From Thermocatellispora tengchongensis (GTDB taxonomy: Bacteria > Actinomycetota > Actinomycetes > Streptosporangiales > Streptosporangiaceae): a stretch of DNA of 64,000 nt. Of the stretch, positions 15,773-24,352 are shown one piece after another. Below the pieces are notes generated by a model. It ran no database searches, was not told where the DNA came from, and saw nothing but the letters and a program-made list of their open reading frames with translations. The translations under genes and the position numbers were made by a program. The stretch is taken from assembly GCF_014202315.1 (NCBI RefSeq), contig NZ_JACHGN010000006.1, positions 496,001 to 560,000 on the forward strand, in the 5' to 3' direction. The stretch's first letter is position 1. Every line of letters starts with the position of its first letter.

Positions 15773-16897
15773 ATGAGCAGGGGACGGATCGGTGTGCCGG
15801 CCGGTGTCAGAGACTGGGTCATCGCCGTCGGCGTGGCGGCGACCCTGCTGGTCACCGGGCTGTCCGGGCGGCACCCCGCCACGGACCTCGGCCTGCTCGG
15901 CTACGCGCTGCTGGTGGCCGGCGGCCTGGCCCTGGCCGCCGGCCGCCGGGCTCCGGTTCCCGTCCTGGCCGTCACCGGGCTGTGCGCGGTGGGTTACCAG
16001 GCGGCCGGTTTCGACGTGCCTGCCGTCGCGTTCCTGTTCGCGGTGTACGCCGCGATGCGGGCGGGACACCGCGTCGTCACGGTGGTGGTGAGCGTGATCA
16101 TGCTGGCCGCGCTGCCGCTCGCGGCCCTGGCCTCCCTGCACGACGTGGGCGAGGCGTTCGCGCAGGCCCGGGGCGCCCTCGAACTGGCCTGGCTGGTCGC
16201 CGCCGGTGCGGCGGGTGAGGCGCTGCGGCAGGCCGAGCGGCGGGCGGACGAGGCCGAGCGCACCCGCGAGGAGGCCGCCCGGCGCCGCGCCGACGAGGAG
16301 CGGCTGCACATCGCCCGCGAGCTGCACGATTCGCTCACCCACCAGATCTCGATCATCAAGGTGCAGGCCGAGGCCGCCGTCCACGTGGCCCGCAGGCGAG
16401 GCGAACCGGTGCCGGAGGCCCTGCTGGCGATCCGTGAGGCCAGTCGTGAGGCGGCCCGGGAACTGCGGGCGACCCTGGAGGCGCTGCGCGACGACGAGAA
16501 CCACCCCTCGCACGGGCTCGACCACGTCCCGGAGCTGGTGGAGCGGGCTCGCACCACCGGGCTGGACGCGAAGCTGACGATCGAGGGACAACGACATGAG
16601 GTGCCGGCCGCGGTGGACCGGACCGCTTACCGGATCGTTCAGGAGTCGTTGACCAACATCGCCCGCCACGCCGCCGCCGCGACGGCGTGGGTCCGGATCG
16701 ACTACCGTCCCGAGGCCCTGGTCATACGGGTCGATGACGACGGCGAGGCCACGCCGGGCACCGCGCCGGTGCCCGGCGTCGGGCTGCTCGGGATGCGCGA
16801 ACGCGTCACCGCCCTCGGCGGCCGCCTGCGGGCGGCGCCGCGCAGCGAGGGCGGCTTCTCCGTACTGGCCGAGCTTCCCGTGGACCGAACGTCATGA
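15773..16897 (+). CDS. Sensor histidine kinase
   Basis: 374 residues. Four to five membrane helices (15-147) lead into a charged coiled coil (RQAERRADEAERTREEAARR), then HisKA_3 with phospho-acceptor His185 in ARELHDSLTHQ and an HATPase domain with N-box QESLTNIARH and VGLLGMRERV. The stop overlaps the response regulator start by ATGA. With no large external domain, it probably senses a membrane signal or works with another protein, possibly the divergently encoded DUF6223 protein. Confidence 0.92.
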   Translation: MSRGRIGVPAGVRDWVIAVGVAATLLVTGLSGRHPATDLGLLGYALLVAGGLALAAGRRAPVPVLAVTGLCAVGYQAAGFDVPAVAFLFAVYAAMRAGHRVVTVVVSVIMLAALPLAALASLHDVGEAFAQARGALELAWLVAAGAAGEALRQAERRADEAERTREEAARRRADEERLHIARELHDSLTHQISIIKVQAEAAVHVARRRGEPVPEALLAIREASREAARELRATLEALRDDENHPSHGLDHVPELVERARTTGLDAKLTIEGQRHEVPAAVDRTAYRIVQESLTNIARHAAAATAWVRIDYRPEALVIRVDDDGEATPGTAPVPGVGLLGMRERVTALGGRLRAAPRSEGGFSVLAELPVDRTS

Positions 16898-17550
16898 TCC
16901 GTGTCCTGCTGGTGGACGACCAGCCGCTCATTCGCAGCGGGTTCCGCGCGCTGCTCGACCTCGAAGACGACATCGAGGTGGTGGCCGAGGCCGCCGACGG
17001 GAGGGAGGGCCTGGCGCTGGCCAGGGAGCTCCTGCCCGACATCGCGCTCATCGACATTCAGATGCCGGTCATCGACGGCATCGAGGCGACCCGGCGCATC
17101 GCCGCCGACCCGGCCCTGGCCGGGGTGCACGTCGTCATCCTGACGAACTACGGCTTGGACGAGTACGTCTTCAACGCGCTGCGCGCCGGTGCGGCCGGGT
17201 TCCTCGTCAAGGACATCGTGCCGGAGGACCTTCTGCACGCCGTACGCGTCGCCGCCCGGGGCGACGCCCTGCTCGCGCCGTCGATCACCCGCCGGCTGAT
17301 CGACCGGTACGTCACCCAGCCGCGCACCACCGGCACGGGGCCGGCGGAACTGACCAACCGCGAACGCGAGGCCGTGGCCCTGGTCGCGCAGGGCCTGTCC
17401 AACGACCAGATCGCCGCCCGCATGGTGATCAGCCCGCTGACCGCGAAGACCCACATCAACCGGGCCATGACCAAGCTCCACGCCCGCGACCGCGCCCAGC
17501 TCGTGGTTTTCGCCTACGAATCCGGCCTGGTGACCCCGGGCAACTCCTGA
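16894..17550 (+). CDS. NarL/FixJ-family response regulator
   Basis: 218 residues. The receiver has Asp8/Asp9, phospho-acceptor Asp54 (LIDIQMP) and FLVKDIVPEDL. The LuxR-type helix-turn-helix is at about 150-210 (LTNREREAVALVAQGLSNDQIA). Its ATG overlaps the kinase stop, making the two partners. Candidate binding sites are the CGCGGTA repeats at 15656-15713. Confidence 0.93.
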   Translation: MIRVLLVDDQPLIRSGFRALLDLEDDIEVVAEAADGREGLALARELLPDIALIDIQMPVIDGIEATRRIAADPALAGVHVVILTNYGLDEYVFNALRAGAAGFLVKDIVPEDLLHAVRVAARGDALLAPSITRRLIDRYVTQPRTTGTGPAELTNREREAVALVAQGLSNDQIAARMVISPLTAKTHINRAMTKLHARDRAQLVVFAYESGLVTPGNS

Positions 17551-17652
17551 CCCTCACGGGTGGGGCATGCCGCGATCGCCGGGCACACCGTCCGACCGTG
17601 GGGAGATGGCGGGTATCACCGTGGGTGGATGTGCGCGGAACCGGGCTGTTCC

Positions 17653-17658
17653 TACGAT
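17653..17658 (+). promoter_or_regulatory. Leaderless -10 box of the third histidine kinase gene
   Basis: TACGAT, 6 nt before the GTG at 17665. It is the main reason for choosing that start among several in-frame GTG codons. Confidence 0.45.
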
Positions 17659-17664
17659 GGGCGG

Positions 17665-18765
17665 GTGGTGGTGACTCCCCGCCGGCTGTTACCGGCCGGC
17701 CTCGGGCTGCTGACGCTGCTGGTCGGGTCGTCGTGGGCGCAGACGGTCGCGCGTGGCTGCGACCACCTCTGGCCGTTCGGCGGAGGCGTCGCCCTTGTCG
17801 TTCTCTGTCTGGTCATGGTGCGCACGACGCCGGGCCGTCCCGCCGAGGTGGCCGGTCTCCTGGCTCCCGCCGCCATCGCGGCGCTCACGGGGCTCGCGGT
17901 CAACAGCGTCGGCTGGTTCGTCCTGGTGCTCTACGTCGCGTTCGTCGCGCTGACCCAGCGGCTCTGGCCGGGCGTCGTCATGTGGCTCGCCTCGCTCTCC
18001 GTGGTGGTCGCGGCGGCGTTCGCCACGCCGGACCCCGGGTGGCCGAACTGGCTGGCCGCGCTGACGCTCGTGTTCTGGAGCGGCTGGGCCATGAGGTACC
18101 GCATCGAGGTGGGCGAGCGGTTGCACCGGGCGGAGAACGCCGCCACCGCTGCCGCCGCCCTGGCCGAGCGGCAGCGGCTCGCCGCCGATCTCCACGACAT
18201 CGTCGCGCACACCCTCGCCGTCACGGTGCTGCATCTGGGCGGAGTACGGCTGGCGCTCCAGCACGATCCCAAGGAGGCGGCGGCGGGGATCGCGGAGGCC
18301 GAGCGCCTGGCCCGGCAGAGCATGGCCGAACTGCGCACGGTCGTCCGGGTCCTCGCCGAGGAAGGCTCCGATCCCGCCGTGGTCGCTCCCCAGCCCACCG
18401 CGCCCCGGCTTCCCGAGCTTTTCGAGGAATACCGGACGGCGGGTCTGGAGCTGAAGTCCAGCGTTGACGGAGAGCTGTCGGCGGTGAGCCCGACGAACGG
18501 CATGGTGCTCTACCGGCTGGTGCAGGAGACCCTGGCCAACGCGAGCCGCCACGCTCCGCGGTGTTCGGTCGAGGTCCGGCTGCGCATATCGGACGAAGGC
18601 GCCGTGCGGGCCACGGTCACCAATCCACTGCCCGACCGCCTGCCACGGCACAATGGCGGCATGGGACTTCGCGCCATGGCCGACAGGGTGCGCATGGTCG
18701 GCGGCCACGTCACCGCCGGCCCCGAGGACGATCGGTGGGTCGTGCGGACGGAACTGCCGGCATGA
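17665..18765 (+). CDS. Sensor histidine kinase
   Basis: 366 residues if the GTG at 17665 is used; the open frame reaches back to 17560, but that part is not family-like. Four to five membrane helices are followed by HisKA_3 with phospho-acceptor His177 (LAADLHDIVAHTLA) and an HATPase domain with N-box QETLANASRH and GGMGLRAMADRV. The stop overlaps the next gene (ATGA). This is the third kinase-regulator pair within 8 kb and is clearly diverged from the other two, so a recent tandem duplication is unlikely. Confidence 0.88.
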   Translation: MVVTPRRLLPAGLGLLTLLVGSSWAQTVARGCDHLWPFGGGVALVVLCLVMVRTTPGRPAEVAGLLAPAAIAALTGLAVNSVGWFVLVLYVAFVALTQRLWPGVVMWLASLSVVVAAAFATPDPGWPNWLAALTLVFWSGWAMRYRIEVGERLHRAENAATAAAALAERQRLAADLHDIVAHTLAVTVLHLGGVRLALQHDPKEAAAGIAEAERLARQSMAELRTVVRVLAEEGSDPAVVAPQPTAPRLPELFEEYRTAGLELKSSVDGELSAVSPTNGMVLYRLVQETLANASRHAPRCSVEVRLRISDEGAVRATVTNPLPDRLPRHNGGMGLRAMADRVRMVGGHVTAGPEDDRWVVRTELPA

Positions 18766-19439
18766 TCTCCGTGGTGCTCGTCGATGACCAGGAACTCGCC
18801 AGGGCCGGACTGCGCACGATCCTGCGCGAGCCGTACGGATTCGAGGTGGTCGGCGAGGCGGCCGACGGCCAGGCCGCGCTGGCGGAGGTCGCACGGGCCC
18901 GGCCCGACGCCGTGGTCATGGACGTCCGCATGCCGCGCATGGACGGGGTCGAGGCCACCCGCGCCCTGCTCGCCGCGGATCCGGCGACCCGCATCCTGGT
19001 GCTCACCACCTTCGGCGAAGATGGCGTTCTCGCGGCGGCGCTGCGGGCCGGCGCGTCGGGGTTCTGCCTCAAGGACGCACCGGCCGAGGACATCCAGCGT
19101 GCCGTCCGGGCGGTCGCCGCAGGTGACGGCTGGCTGGATCCCGCCGTCTGCGGGCGGGTCCTGCGACGCTACCGCACCGATCCGGTGACCGACCCCGACG
19201 CGGTCCGGCGGCTCGGCGACCTCACCTCGCGCGAGCTCGACGTGCTCAGGCTCATCGGCCGGGGGCTCACCAACGCCGAGATCGCCCGTCATCTCGTGGT
19301 CGGCGAGGGCACGATCAAGACTCACGTCGGCCGGATCTTCACCAAGCTGGGGGTGCGCGACCGGGCCGCCGCGGTCGTCTTCGCGTTCGATCACGGCGTG
19401 GTCCACCCCGGGGAGCCGTCGCCTATGCCTGGGGTCTGA
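18762..19439 (+). CDS. NarL/FixJ-family response regulator
   Basis: 225 residues with Asp8/Asp9, phospho-acceptor Asp54 (VVMDVRMP), FCLKDAPAEDI, and a LuxR-type helix-turn-helix at about 155-215 (LTSRELDVLRLIGRGLTNAEIA). It is translated with the kinase through an ATGA overlap. No obvious target gene is adjacent; the glycosyltransferase pair downstream is a possibility. Confidence 0.93.
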   Translation: MISVVLVDDQELARAGLRTILREPYGFEVVGEAADGQAALAEVARARPDAVVMDVRMPRMDGVEATRALLAADPATRILVLTTFGEDGVLAAALRAGASGFCLKDAPAEDIQRAVRAVAAGDGWLDPAVCGRVLRRYRTDPVTDPDAVRRLGDLTSRELDVLRLIGRGLTNAEIARHLVVGEGTIKTHVGRIFTKLGVRDRAAAVVFAFDHGVVHPGEPSPMPGV

Positions 19440-19498
19440 CCCCACGTTCTGCTCCTGGCCAGACGACAGGCCGGGGCCTCGCCGGAGACCGTGAAGGC

Positions 19499-20977
19499 AT
19501 GCTTCTCCAAGCCCCCCGTCTCCAGATCACCGCTCCCTCGCTGCCGGCGACGGCCTGGCGGACCACCGGTCCCATCGCCGGCCTCGTCGTGCTCACCTTG
19601 CTGGTGCTGAGCCCGTGGTACGGGTACCACCGCGACGAGCTCTACTTCCGCATGCTCGGCGAGTCTCCCGGCTGGGGGTACTTCGACCAGCCTCCGCTGA
19701 CCCCGCTCCTGGCGCGGCTGTCCACGGAGCTGTTCGGGGACACCATCGCCGGGCTGCGGGTCGTCCCCGCGCTGTGCGCGGGACTGCTGGTCCTGATCGG
19801 CGCCGCGATCACGCGGGAGCTCGGCGGCGGCGCACGCGCGCAGACGCTCGCCGCGACCGGCGTCGGCACCGGGATGTTCCCCCTGGTGGCCGGGCACACC
19901 CTGCTGACCCAATCGGCCGACTTCGTGTTCTGGACGGCCTGCATCCTGTGCGTGCTGCGGGCCCTGCTGCGCGGCGACGGACGCTGGTGGGTGGCGGCCG
20001 GCATCGTCGCGGGCGCCGCCACGTTCAACAAGCACCTCATCATCCTGCTGCTGACCGGGCTGGCCACCGGCCTGCTCGTCACCGTCGGCCTGGCGGTGAA
20101 GGGGCCACGCGCCGTGTTCGGCGACAGATGGTTCTGGTCCGGCGCGTTCCTGGCCGCCGTCATCGCCTCGCCGAACCTCCTCTACCAGGCCGCCAACGGC
20201 TGGCCTCAGCTCACCATGGCCGGCACGCTCAGCGAACCGGTGAACCGGGTCATGTTCGTGCCCATGCTGGTGGCGCTGCTCAGCATGGGGGCGTTCGTGA
20301 TCGCCGTCGCCGGGTGGCTCTGGCTGCTGCGGCGGCAGGAGACCCGGGCACTGGCGGTCGCGGCCCTGGTGACCATCCTGCTCGGCTGGGTGTCGGGAGG
20401 ACGGGCGGACTACGTAACCGGAAGCCTGATCTTCGCCTTCGTGGCCGGCTGCGTGCCCGTCGCCGCCTGGATGGAGAGCCGGGCCGCCCGGCGCCGGACG
20501 GTGTGGTGGGGCCTGCTCGGCACCTCGGTCATCGGGATCGTCGTGGCGCTGCCGCTGCTCCCGCCGCAGGCGCTCGACGCCTCGCCCAACGAGGTGTCCA
20601 GGGAGTCGGTGGGCTGGCCGCGCTTCGTCGCCCAGGTGGCCGGGGTGCACCGGGCGCTGCCGCCGGGGACGATCGTGCTCACCTCGAACTATGGCGAGGC
20701 CGGAGCGCTGGACCGGTTCGCACCGGACATTCCCGTCTACAGCGGCCACAACGAGCTGTGGTACCAGGGGCCGCCGCCGGAAACGGCGCGGACGGTGGTC
20801 GCCGTGGGGTTGCCGCCCGAGCGGTTGCGGCTGCGCTTCGCGCGCTGCGAATCCGCCGGGGTCATCGATCACGGCACCGGGGTCGCCAACGAGGAGCAGG
20901 GCCTGCCCATCACGGTCTGCTCGGGGCCACGGGCTCCGTGGACGACCGCCTGGCCGGACTTCAAGCACGCGAGCTGA
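19499..20977 (+). CDS. Membrane glycosyltransferase, GT39/ArnT-like (PMT_2) type
   Basis: 492 residues with about nine to ten membrane helices. The first outside loop has [12 protein letters not shown] and [16 protein letters not shown], the acidic motifs that coordinate metal and polyprenyl-phosphate sugar in this superfamily. A soluble C-terminal domain follows from about 360. Such enzymes move a sugar from polyprenyl phosphate to a lipid, glycan or protein on the outer membrane face. The next gene encodes a polyprenyl-phosphate sugar synthase 8 bp downstream, so the two probably make and use the same lipid-linked sugar. Confidence 0.88.
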   Translation: MLLQAPRLQITAPSLPATAWRTTGPIAGLVVLTLLVLSPWYGYHRDELYFRMLGESPGWGYFDQPPLTPLLARLSTELFGDTIAGLRVVPALCAGLLVLIGAAITRELGGGARAQTLAATGVGTGMFPLVAGHTLLTQSADFVFWTACILCVLRALLRGDGRWWVAAGIVAGAATFNKHLIILLLTGLATGLLVTVGLAVKGPRAVFGDRWFWSGAFLAAVIASPNLLYQAANGWPQLTMAGTLSEPVNRVMFVPMLVALLSMGAFVIAVAGWLWLLRRQETRALAVAALVTILLGWVSGGRADYVTGSLIFAFVAGCVPVAAWMESRAARRRTVWWGLLGTSVIGIVVALPLLPPQALDASPNEVSRESVGWPRFVAQVAGVHRALPPGTIVLTSNYGEAGALDRFAPDIPVYSGHNELWYQGPPPETARTVVAVGLPPERLRLRFARCESAGVIDHGTGVANEEQGLPITVCSGPRAPWTTAWPDFKHAS

Positions 20978-20985
20978 GGACGATC

Positions 20986-21957
20986 ATGAGCGATGTCCTG
21001 GTCATCACGCCGACCTATGACGAACGAGACAACCTGCCCGGCATCGTCGCCAGGATCCGCGCAGCCGTACCCGCCGCCCACGTTCTCGTCGTGGACGACA
21101 ACAGCCCCGACGGGACGGGCCTGCTCGCCGACAGGCTCGCGTCCGAGCTCGACGGGCTGCACGTCCTGCACCGGGAACGCAAGGAAGGGCTGGGCGCCGC
21201 GTACCTGGCGGGCTTCCGCTGGGGGCTCGCCCGGGGGTTCGACGTGCTGGTGGAGATCGACGCCGACGGCTCGCATCCTCCCGAGCGGCTGCCCGCCCTG
21301 CTGCACGCGGCCGAGCACGCCGACCTGGTCATCGGCTCCCGCTGGGCGGCCGGCGGCCGGGTGGCGAACTGGCCGCGCAGACGGGAGCTGCTGTCACGGC
21401 TGGCGAACCGTTACGTACGGCTGGCGCTCGGCCTGCCCGTCGCCGACGCCACGGCCGGGTTCCGCGCCTACCGGGCCGCCGCGCTGGAGAAGATCCTGCC
21501 GGGCGGCGTGGAGTCGCGGGGGTACTGCTTCCAGGTGGATCTCACCCGGCGAGCCGTACGTCGCGGGTTCACGGTGGCGGAGGTCCCGATCACCTTCGTC
21601 GATCGTACGGCCGGCGCGAGCAAGATGAGCATCGGTGTCCTGTTCGAGGCGCTCTGGCGGGTGACCGTATGGGCCCTGGCCCCGGCGCCTCTACCGGGAG
21701 CCCGGCTCCGGGGCGGGCTTCAGGACGCGGGCGAGCCACTCGGTGCGCGTCCGGCGGGCGGCGGCGGACAGGCCGGCCTGGGGGAAGATCGCGTCGAAGC
21801 CGTGGAAGCCGCCGGCCCAGACGTGCAGTTCGGCCTGGCCGCCCGCCGCCCAGATCCGGCCGGCGTAGGCGACGTCCTCGTCCCGGAAGACCTCGGCGGA
21901 GCCGGCGTCGATGTAGGTGGCCGGCAGGCCGGACAGGTCGTCGGCTCCGGCGGGTGA
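20986..21957 (+). CDS. Polyprenol-phosphate mannose synthase-like GT2 glycosyltransferase, with extended C-terminus
   Basis: 323 residues. Residues 1-230 match soluble dolichol/polyprenol-phosphate-mannose synthases: [32 protein letters not shown] and [10 protein letters not shown]. The enzyme transfers mannose (or glucose) from a nucleotide sugar to polyprenyl phosphate. Family members usually end near residue 240-260. Here the last ~85 residues run antisense through the decayed hydrolase gene and look like chance coding, so the original stop was probably lost when that region was rearranged. It forms a pair with the upstream membrane glycosyltransferase. Confidence 0.87.
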   Translation: MSDVLVITPTYDERDNLPGIVARIRAAVPAAHVLVVDDNSPDGTGLLADRLASELDGLHVLHRERKEGLGAAYLAGFRWGLARGFDVLVEIDADGSHPPERLPALLHAAEHADLVIGSRWAAGGRVANWPRRRELLSRLANRYVRLALGLPVADATAGFRAYRAAALEKILPGGVESRGYCFQVDLTRRAVRRGFTVAEVPITFVDRTAGASKMSIGVLFEALWRVTVWALAPAPLPGARLRGGLQDAGEPLGARPAGGGGQAGLGEDRVEAVEAAGPDVQFGLAARRPDPAGVGDVLVPEDLGGAGVDVGGRQAGQVVGSGG

Positions 21958-22069
21958 GACGTAGCCGGGGACCTCGTCGTCGGCGAGATCGCCCAGGAGC
22001 GCCCGCCAGGCGAACTCGTTGGTCTCCCGGGTCCACACGCCGGGCTCGCCCGAGTACTGGCGGCTGGAG
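21691..22069 (-). pseudogene. Alpha/beta hydrolase (HSL-type), 3' fragment
   Basis: The minus strand reads SSRQYSGEPGVWTRETNEF, then the usual C-terminal third of hormone-sensitive-lipase-type hydrolases ([33 protein letters not shown] with the catalytic His) to a TAG at 21691. The first ~190 residues, including HGG and the nucleophile Ser, are missing and no start codon precedes the fragment. It faces an AraC remnant, so the region between the two genes and both 5' ends appear to have been deleted. Confidence 0.8.
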
Positions 22070-22104
22070 CGGCCCCGGGGACCTGCCCCGCGCCAGGGGA
22101 GGAG

Positions 22105-22546
22105 CGCTGCCGGGCATCGCCGTCGGCGACATGACCGCCGACCTGCTCGACGCCGCGATCCGCCTGGTACGCCTGCTCGACCGGCCCCGCGACCAGGCAG
22201 TGCTGGCCCCCGCGAACACTACGCCGAACCGTTCCGCGTCGAGGACCTGGCACGGCTGTCCGGCATGAGCGCCTCGGCGTTCTACCGCAACTTCCAGACG
22301 GTGACCGCGATGAGCCCCATCCGGTTCCAGAAACAGATCCGGCTGCAGGAAGCCCGGCTGCTACTGGCCACTCACCCCCACGACATCACCGGAGTCGCCC
22401 ACCGCGTCGGCTACGACAGCCCCTCCCAGTTCAGCCGCGAATACCGCCGCCGGTTCGGCGTGCCGCCCAGCCACGACGCCGCCCGCCTCCGCCCTCGCCC
22501 GGCCAAGGGCCGCTCACCTTCCCCGCCTCGGTCATTTGTCGCATGA
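22105..22546 (+). pseudogene. AraC-family regulator, broken remnant
   Basis: Frame 1 (about 22105-22212) encodes IAVGDMTADLLDAAIRLVRL and then DRPRDQAVLAP, typical of the end of the AraC_N effector domain. The sequence then jumps near 22210 to another frame beginning REHYAEPFRVEDLARLSG, the start of the DNA-binding domain, which is complete to the stop at 22546 (NFQTVTAMSPIRFQKQIRLQ; VGYDSPSQFSREYRRRFG). About 40 residues usually lie between these points, so there is an internal deletion with frameshift. The N-terminal ~100 residues are also gone. An isolated DNA-binding domain could still be made from the ATG at 22265, but no promoter is evident. Confidence 0.8.
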
Positions 22547-22599
22547 AAGTCCGCCTTGTTGCCGACGAAACGCGAGCCCGGGACCGCTGTACTGACTGT

Positions 22600-22686
22600 A
22601 TGGGATTCGAAAGCCTCCAAGCCGAGCGCATGGCCCGCTACCAGCCGGGCACGCCACGCCGCCACCGACTCCGGGGGGACACGTGA
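22600..22686 (+). CDS. Small upstream ORF (28 residues) coupled to folD
   Basis: ATG at 22600, starting MGFESLQAERMARYQPGTPR and ending in TGA at 22684-22686. The stop overlaps the GTG start of folD in the pattern GTGA, as in the coupled genes elsewhere in this window. A TGTACT sequence lies 6 nt before the ATG, one base off the leaderless TANNNT pattern. The peptide is basic and of no known family. It may be a leader that couples or regulates folD translation, or a chance ORF. Confidence 0.4.
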   Translation: MGFESLQAERMARYQPGTPRRHRLRGDT

Positions 22687-23543
22687 CCGCGCGGATACTC
22701 GACGGCCGAGCCGTGTCGGCGGCGATACTCGACCGGGTCAGGCGCGAGGTGGCGGAGTTCACCGGCGAGCACGGCCGCACTCCGACCCTCGCGACCGTCC
22801 TCGTGGGCGACGATCCCGCATCCCACACCTACGTGCGCATGAAGGCCAACCGCTGTGCGCAGGTCGGCATGCACTCGCGCCGGATCGAGCTCGACGCCGC
22901 CATCGGCACCGAGACGCTCGTCGGCCGGATCCGGGAGCTGTCGGCCGATCCCGATGTCGATGGAATCCTCCTGCAGCATCCCGTGCCCGGCCACATCGAC
23001 GAGCGTGCCGCGTTCGAGGCGATCGACCCGGCCAAGGACGTGGACGGGGTCACCCGCGCCTCCTTCGCGATGATGGCCTTCGACGAGGGCGGGTTCCGCT
23101 CCGCGACCCCCGGCGGGATCATGGCGTTGCTGGACGCCTACGACGTGCCGCTGCCGGGCAGGCACGCCGTGGTCGTGGGCCGCAGCCCCATCCTCGGCAG
23201 GCCGGTGGGCATGCTGCTGCTGGCCCGCGACGCGACCGTCACCTACTGCCACTCCCGCACCGCCGGCCTCGCCGACCGGGTGGCCGAGGCCGACGTGCTG
23301 GTCGCCGCCGCGGGCCGTCCGGGACTGATCCGCGGCGAGTGGATCAAGCCCGGCGCCGTCGTGATCGACGCCGGATACGCCGGCAACACCGGCGACGTGG
23401 AGTACGCGGCGGCGGCCGAGCGGGCGTCGTACATCACCCCGGTGCCCGGCGGCGTCGGGCCCATGACCATCGCCACCCTGCTCGCGCAGACGATCAGGGC
23501 GGCACGAGACCACCAGACCAGACGCGTGGTGAGCGTTCCATGA
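22683..23543 (+). CDS. folD: FolD: methylenetetrahydrofolate dehydrogenase/cyclohydrolase
   Basis: 286 residues from a GTG with a GGGGG ribosome site. The catalytic residues fall at the same numbers as in E. coli FolD: Tyr50 and Lys54 (YVRMKANRC), Gln98 (LLQHPVP, where many enzymes have LPLP) and Asp121 (PAKDVDG). NADP-binding GRSPILGRPVG and PVPGGVGPMT are present. It interconverts methylene-, methenyl- and formyl-tetrahydrofolate in the cytoplasm. No other folate genes are nearby, so it may be a second copy. An alpha/beta hydrolase gene follows 34 bp downstream. Confidence 0.93.
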   Translation: MTARILDGRAVSAAILDRVRREVAEFTGEHGRTPTLATVLVGDDPASHTYVRMKANRCAQVGMHSRRIELDAAIGTETLVGRIRELSADPDVDGILLQHPVPGHIDERAAFEAIDPAKDVDGVTRASFAMMAFDEGGFRSATPGGIMALLDAYDVPLPGRHAVVVGRSPILGRPVGMLLLARDATVTYCHSRTAGLADRVAEADVLVAAAGRPGLIRGEWIKPGAVVIDAGYAGNTGDVEYAAAAERASYITPVPGGVGPMTIATLLAQTIRAARDHQTRRVVSVP

Positions 23544-23577
23544 TCATCTTCGATGCAGGTCCGGACAGGGGGCTGGT

Positions 23578-24285
23578 ATGACTACGTTCGTGCTGATCCA
23601 TGGGGCCTGGCACGGCGGCTGGGCCTGGCAGCGTGTGGTCCCGTCACTGCGCGCCGCCGGTCACGAGGTGCACACCCCGACCCTGACCGGGCTCAGCGAC
23701 CGCGCACACCTGCTCACCCCGTCCGTCGGCCTGAGCACCCACGTCCAGGACATCGTGGCGCTCATCGAGGCGTACGATCTGCGCGATGTCGTCCTGGTCG
23801 GGCACAGCTACGCCGGGCAGGTCGTCACCGGCGTCGCGGAGCGGATTCCCGGCCGTGCCGGCAAGCGCGTCTACCTCGACGCCTTCGTCGGCGACGACGG
23901 TGACGCCGCGATCGACCTGCTGCCCGAGACGGTCGCGGGTCACTACCGCGAGTCGGTGGCCGGGCCGGGATTCGGCTGGCTCATCCCCGTCCGCTCGCTG
24001 AGCGTCCTCGGCGTCTCCGAGGAGGCCGATCTCGCCTGGCTGACCCCGCGCCTGACCCCGCACCCCTGGCTCGCCTACACCGAGCCCCTGCGGCTGGCCG
24101 GGCGCGCGGAGTCCGTTCCGGCGGCGTTCATCGAGTGCACCGGCTGGATGCGGGTGTTCCGGCCGCACGCCGAGCGGGCCGAGGCCCGCGGCTGGCCGGT
24201 GCACCACCTCGCCACCGGCCACGAGGCGATGGTCACCGCGCCCAAGGAACTCGCCGACGTGCTGCTCGCCCTCGCCGCGGCCTGA
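23578..24285 (+). CDS. Alpha/beta hydrolase, esterase/hydroxynitrile-lyase-like
   Basis: 235 residues. Oxyanion-hole motif LIHGAWHGGWAW (6-17), nucleophile Ser77 in GHSYAG and a late His in HLATGHEAMVTAP form the usual triad; the acid may be the Asp of LDAFVGDD. The small lidded subgroup includes plant methyl-ester esterases and hydroxynitrile lyases as well as many bacterial esterases of unknown substrate. The ATG has GACAGGGGG upstream. It is convergent with the ECF41 sigma gene; such sigma genes usually sit beside a small enzyme gene. Confidence 0.87.
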   Translation: MTTFVLIHGAWHGGWAWQRVVPSLRAAGHEVHTPTLTGLSDRAHLLTPSVGLSTHVQDIVALIEAYDLRDVVLVGHSYAGQVVTGVAERIPGRAGKRVYLDAFVGDDGDAAIDLLPETVAGHYRESVAGPGFGWLIPVRSLSVLGVSEEADLAWLTPRLTPHPWLAYTEPLRLAGRAESVPAAFIECTGWMRVFRPHAERAEARGWPVHHLATGHEAMVTAPKELADVLLALAAA

Positions 24286-24332
24286 ACGGGCGAACGGCGG
24301 TGGGGGATCACGGCCGATCCGCCCGTGAGCGC

Positions 24333-24352
24333 CGGCCGGTCGGGACCGGCCG
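24333..24352. terminator. Hairpin between convergent genes
   Basis: CGGCCGGT and ACCGGCCG (8-bp perfect stem, 4-nt loop) directly before the stop codon of the sigma gene and after the hydrolase gene; likely bidirectional. Confidence 0.55.
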
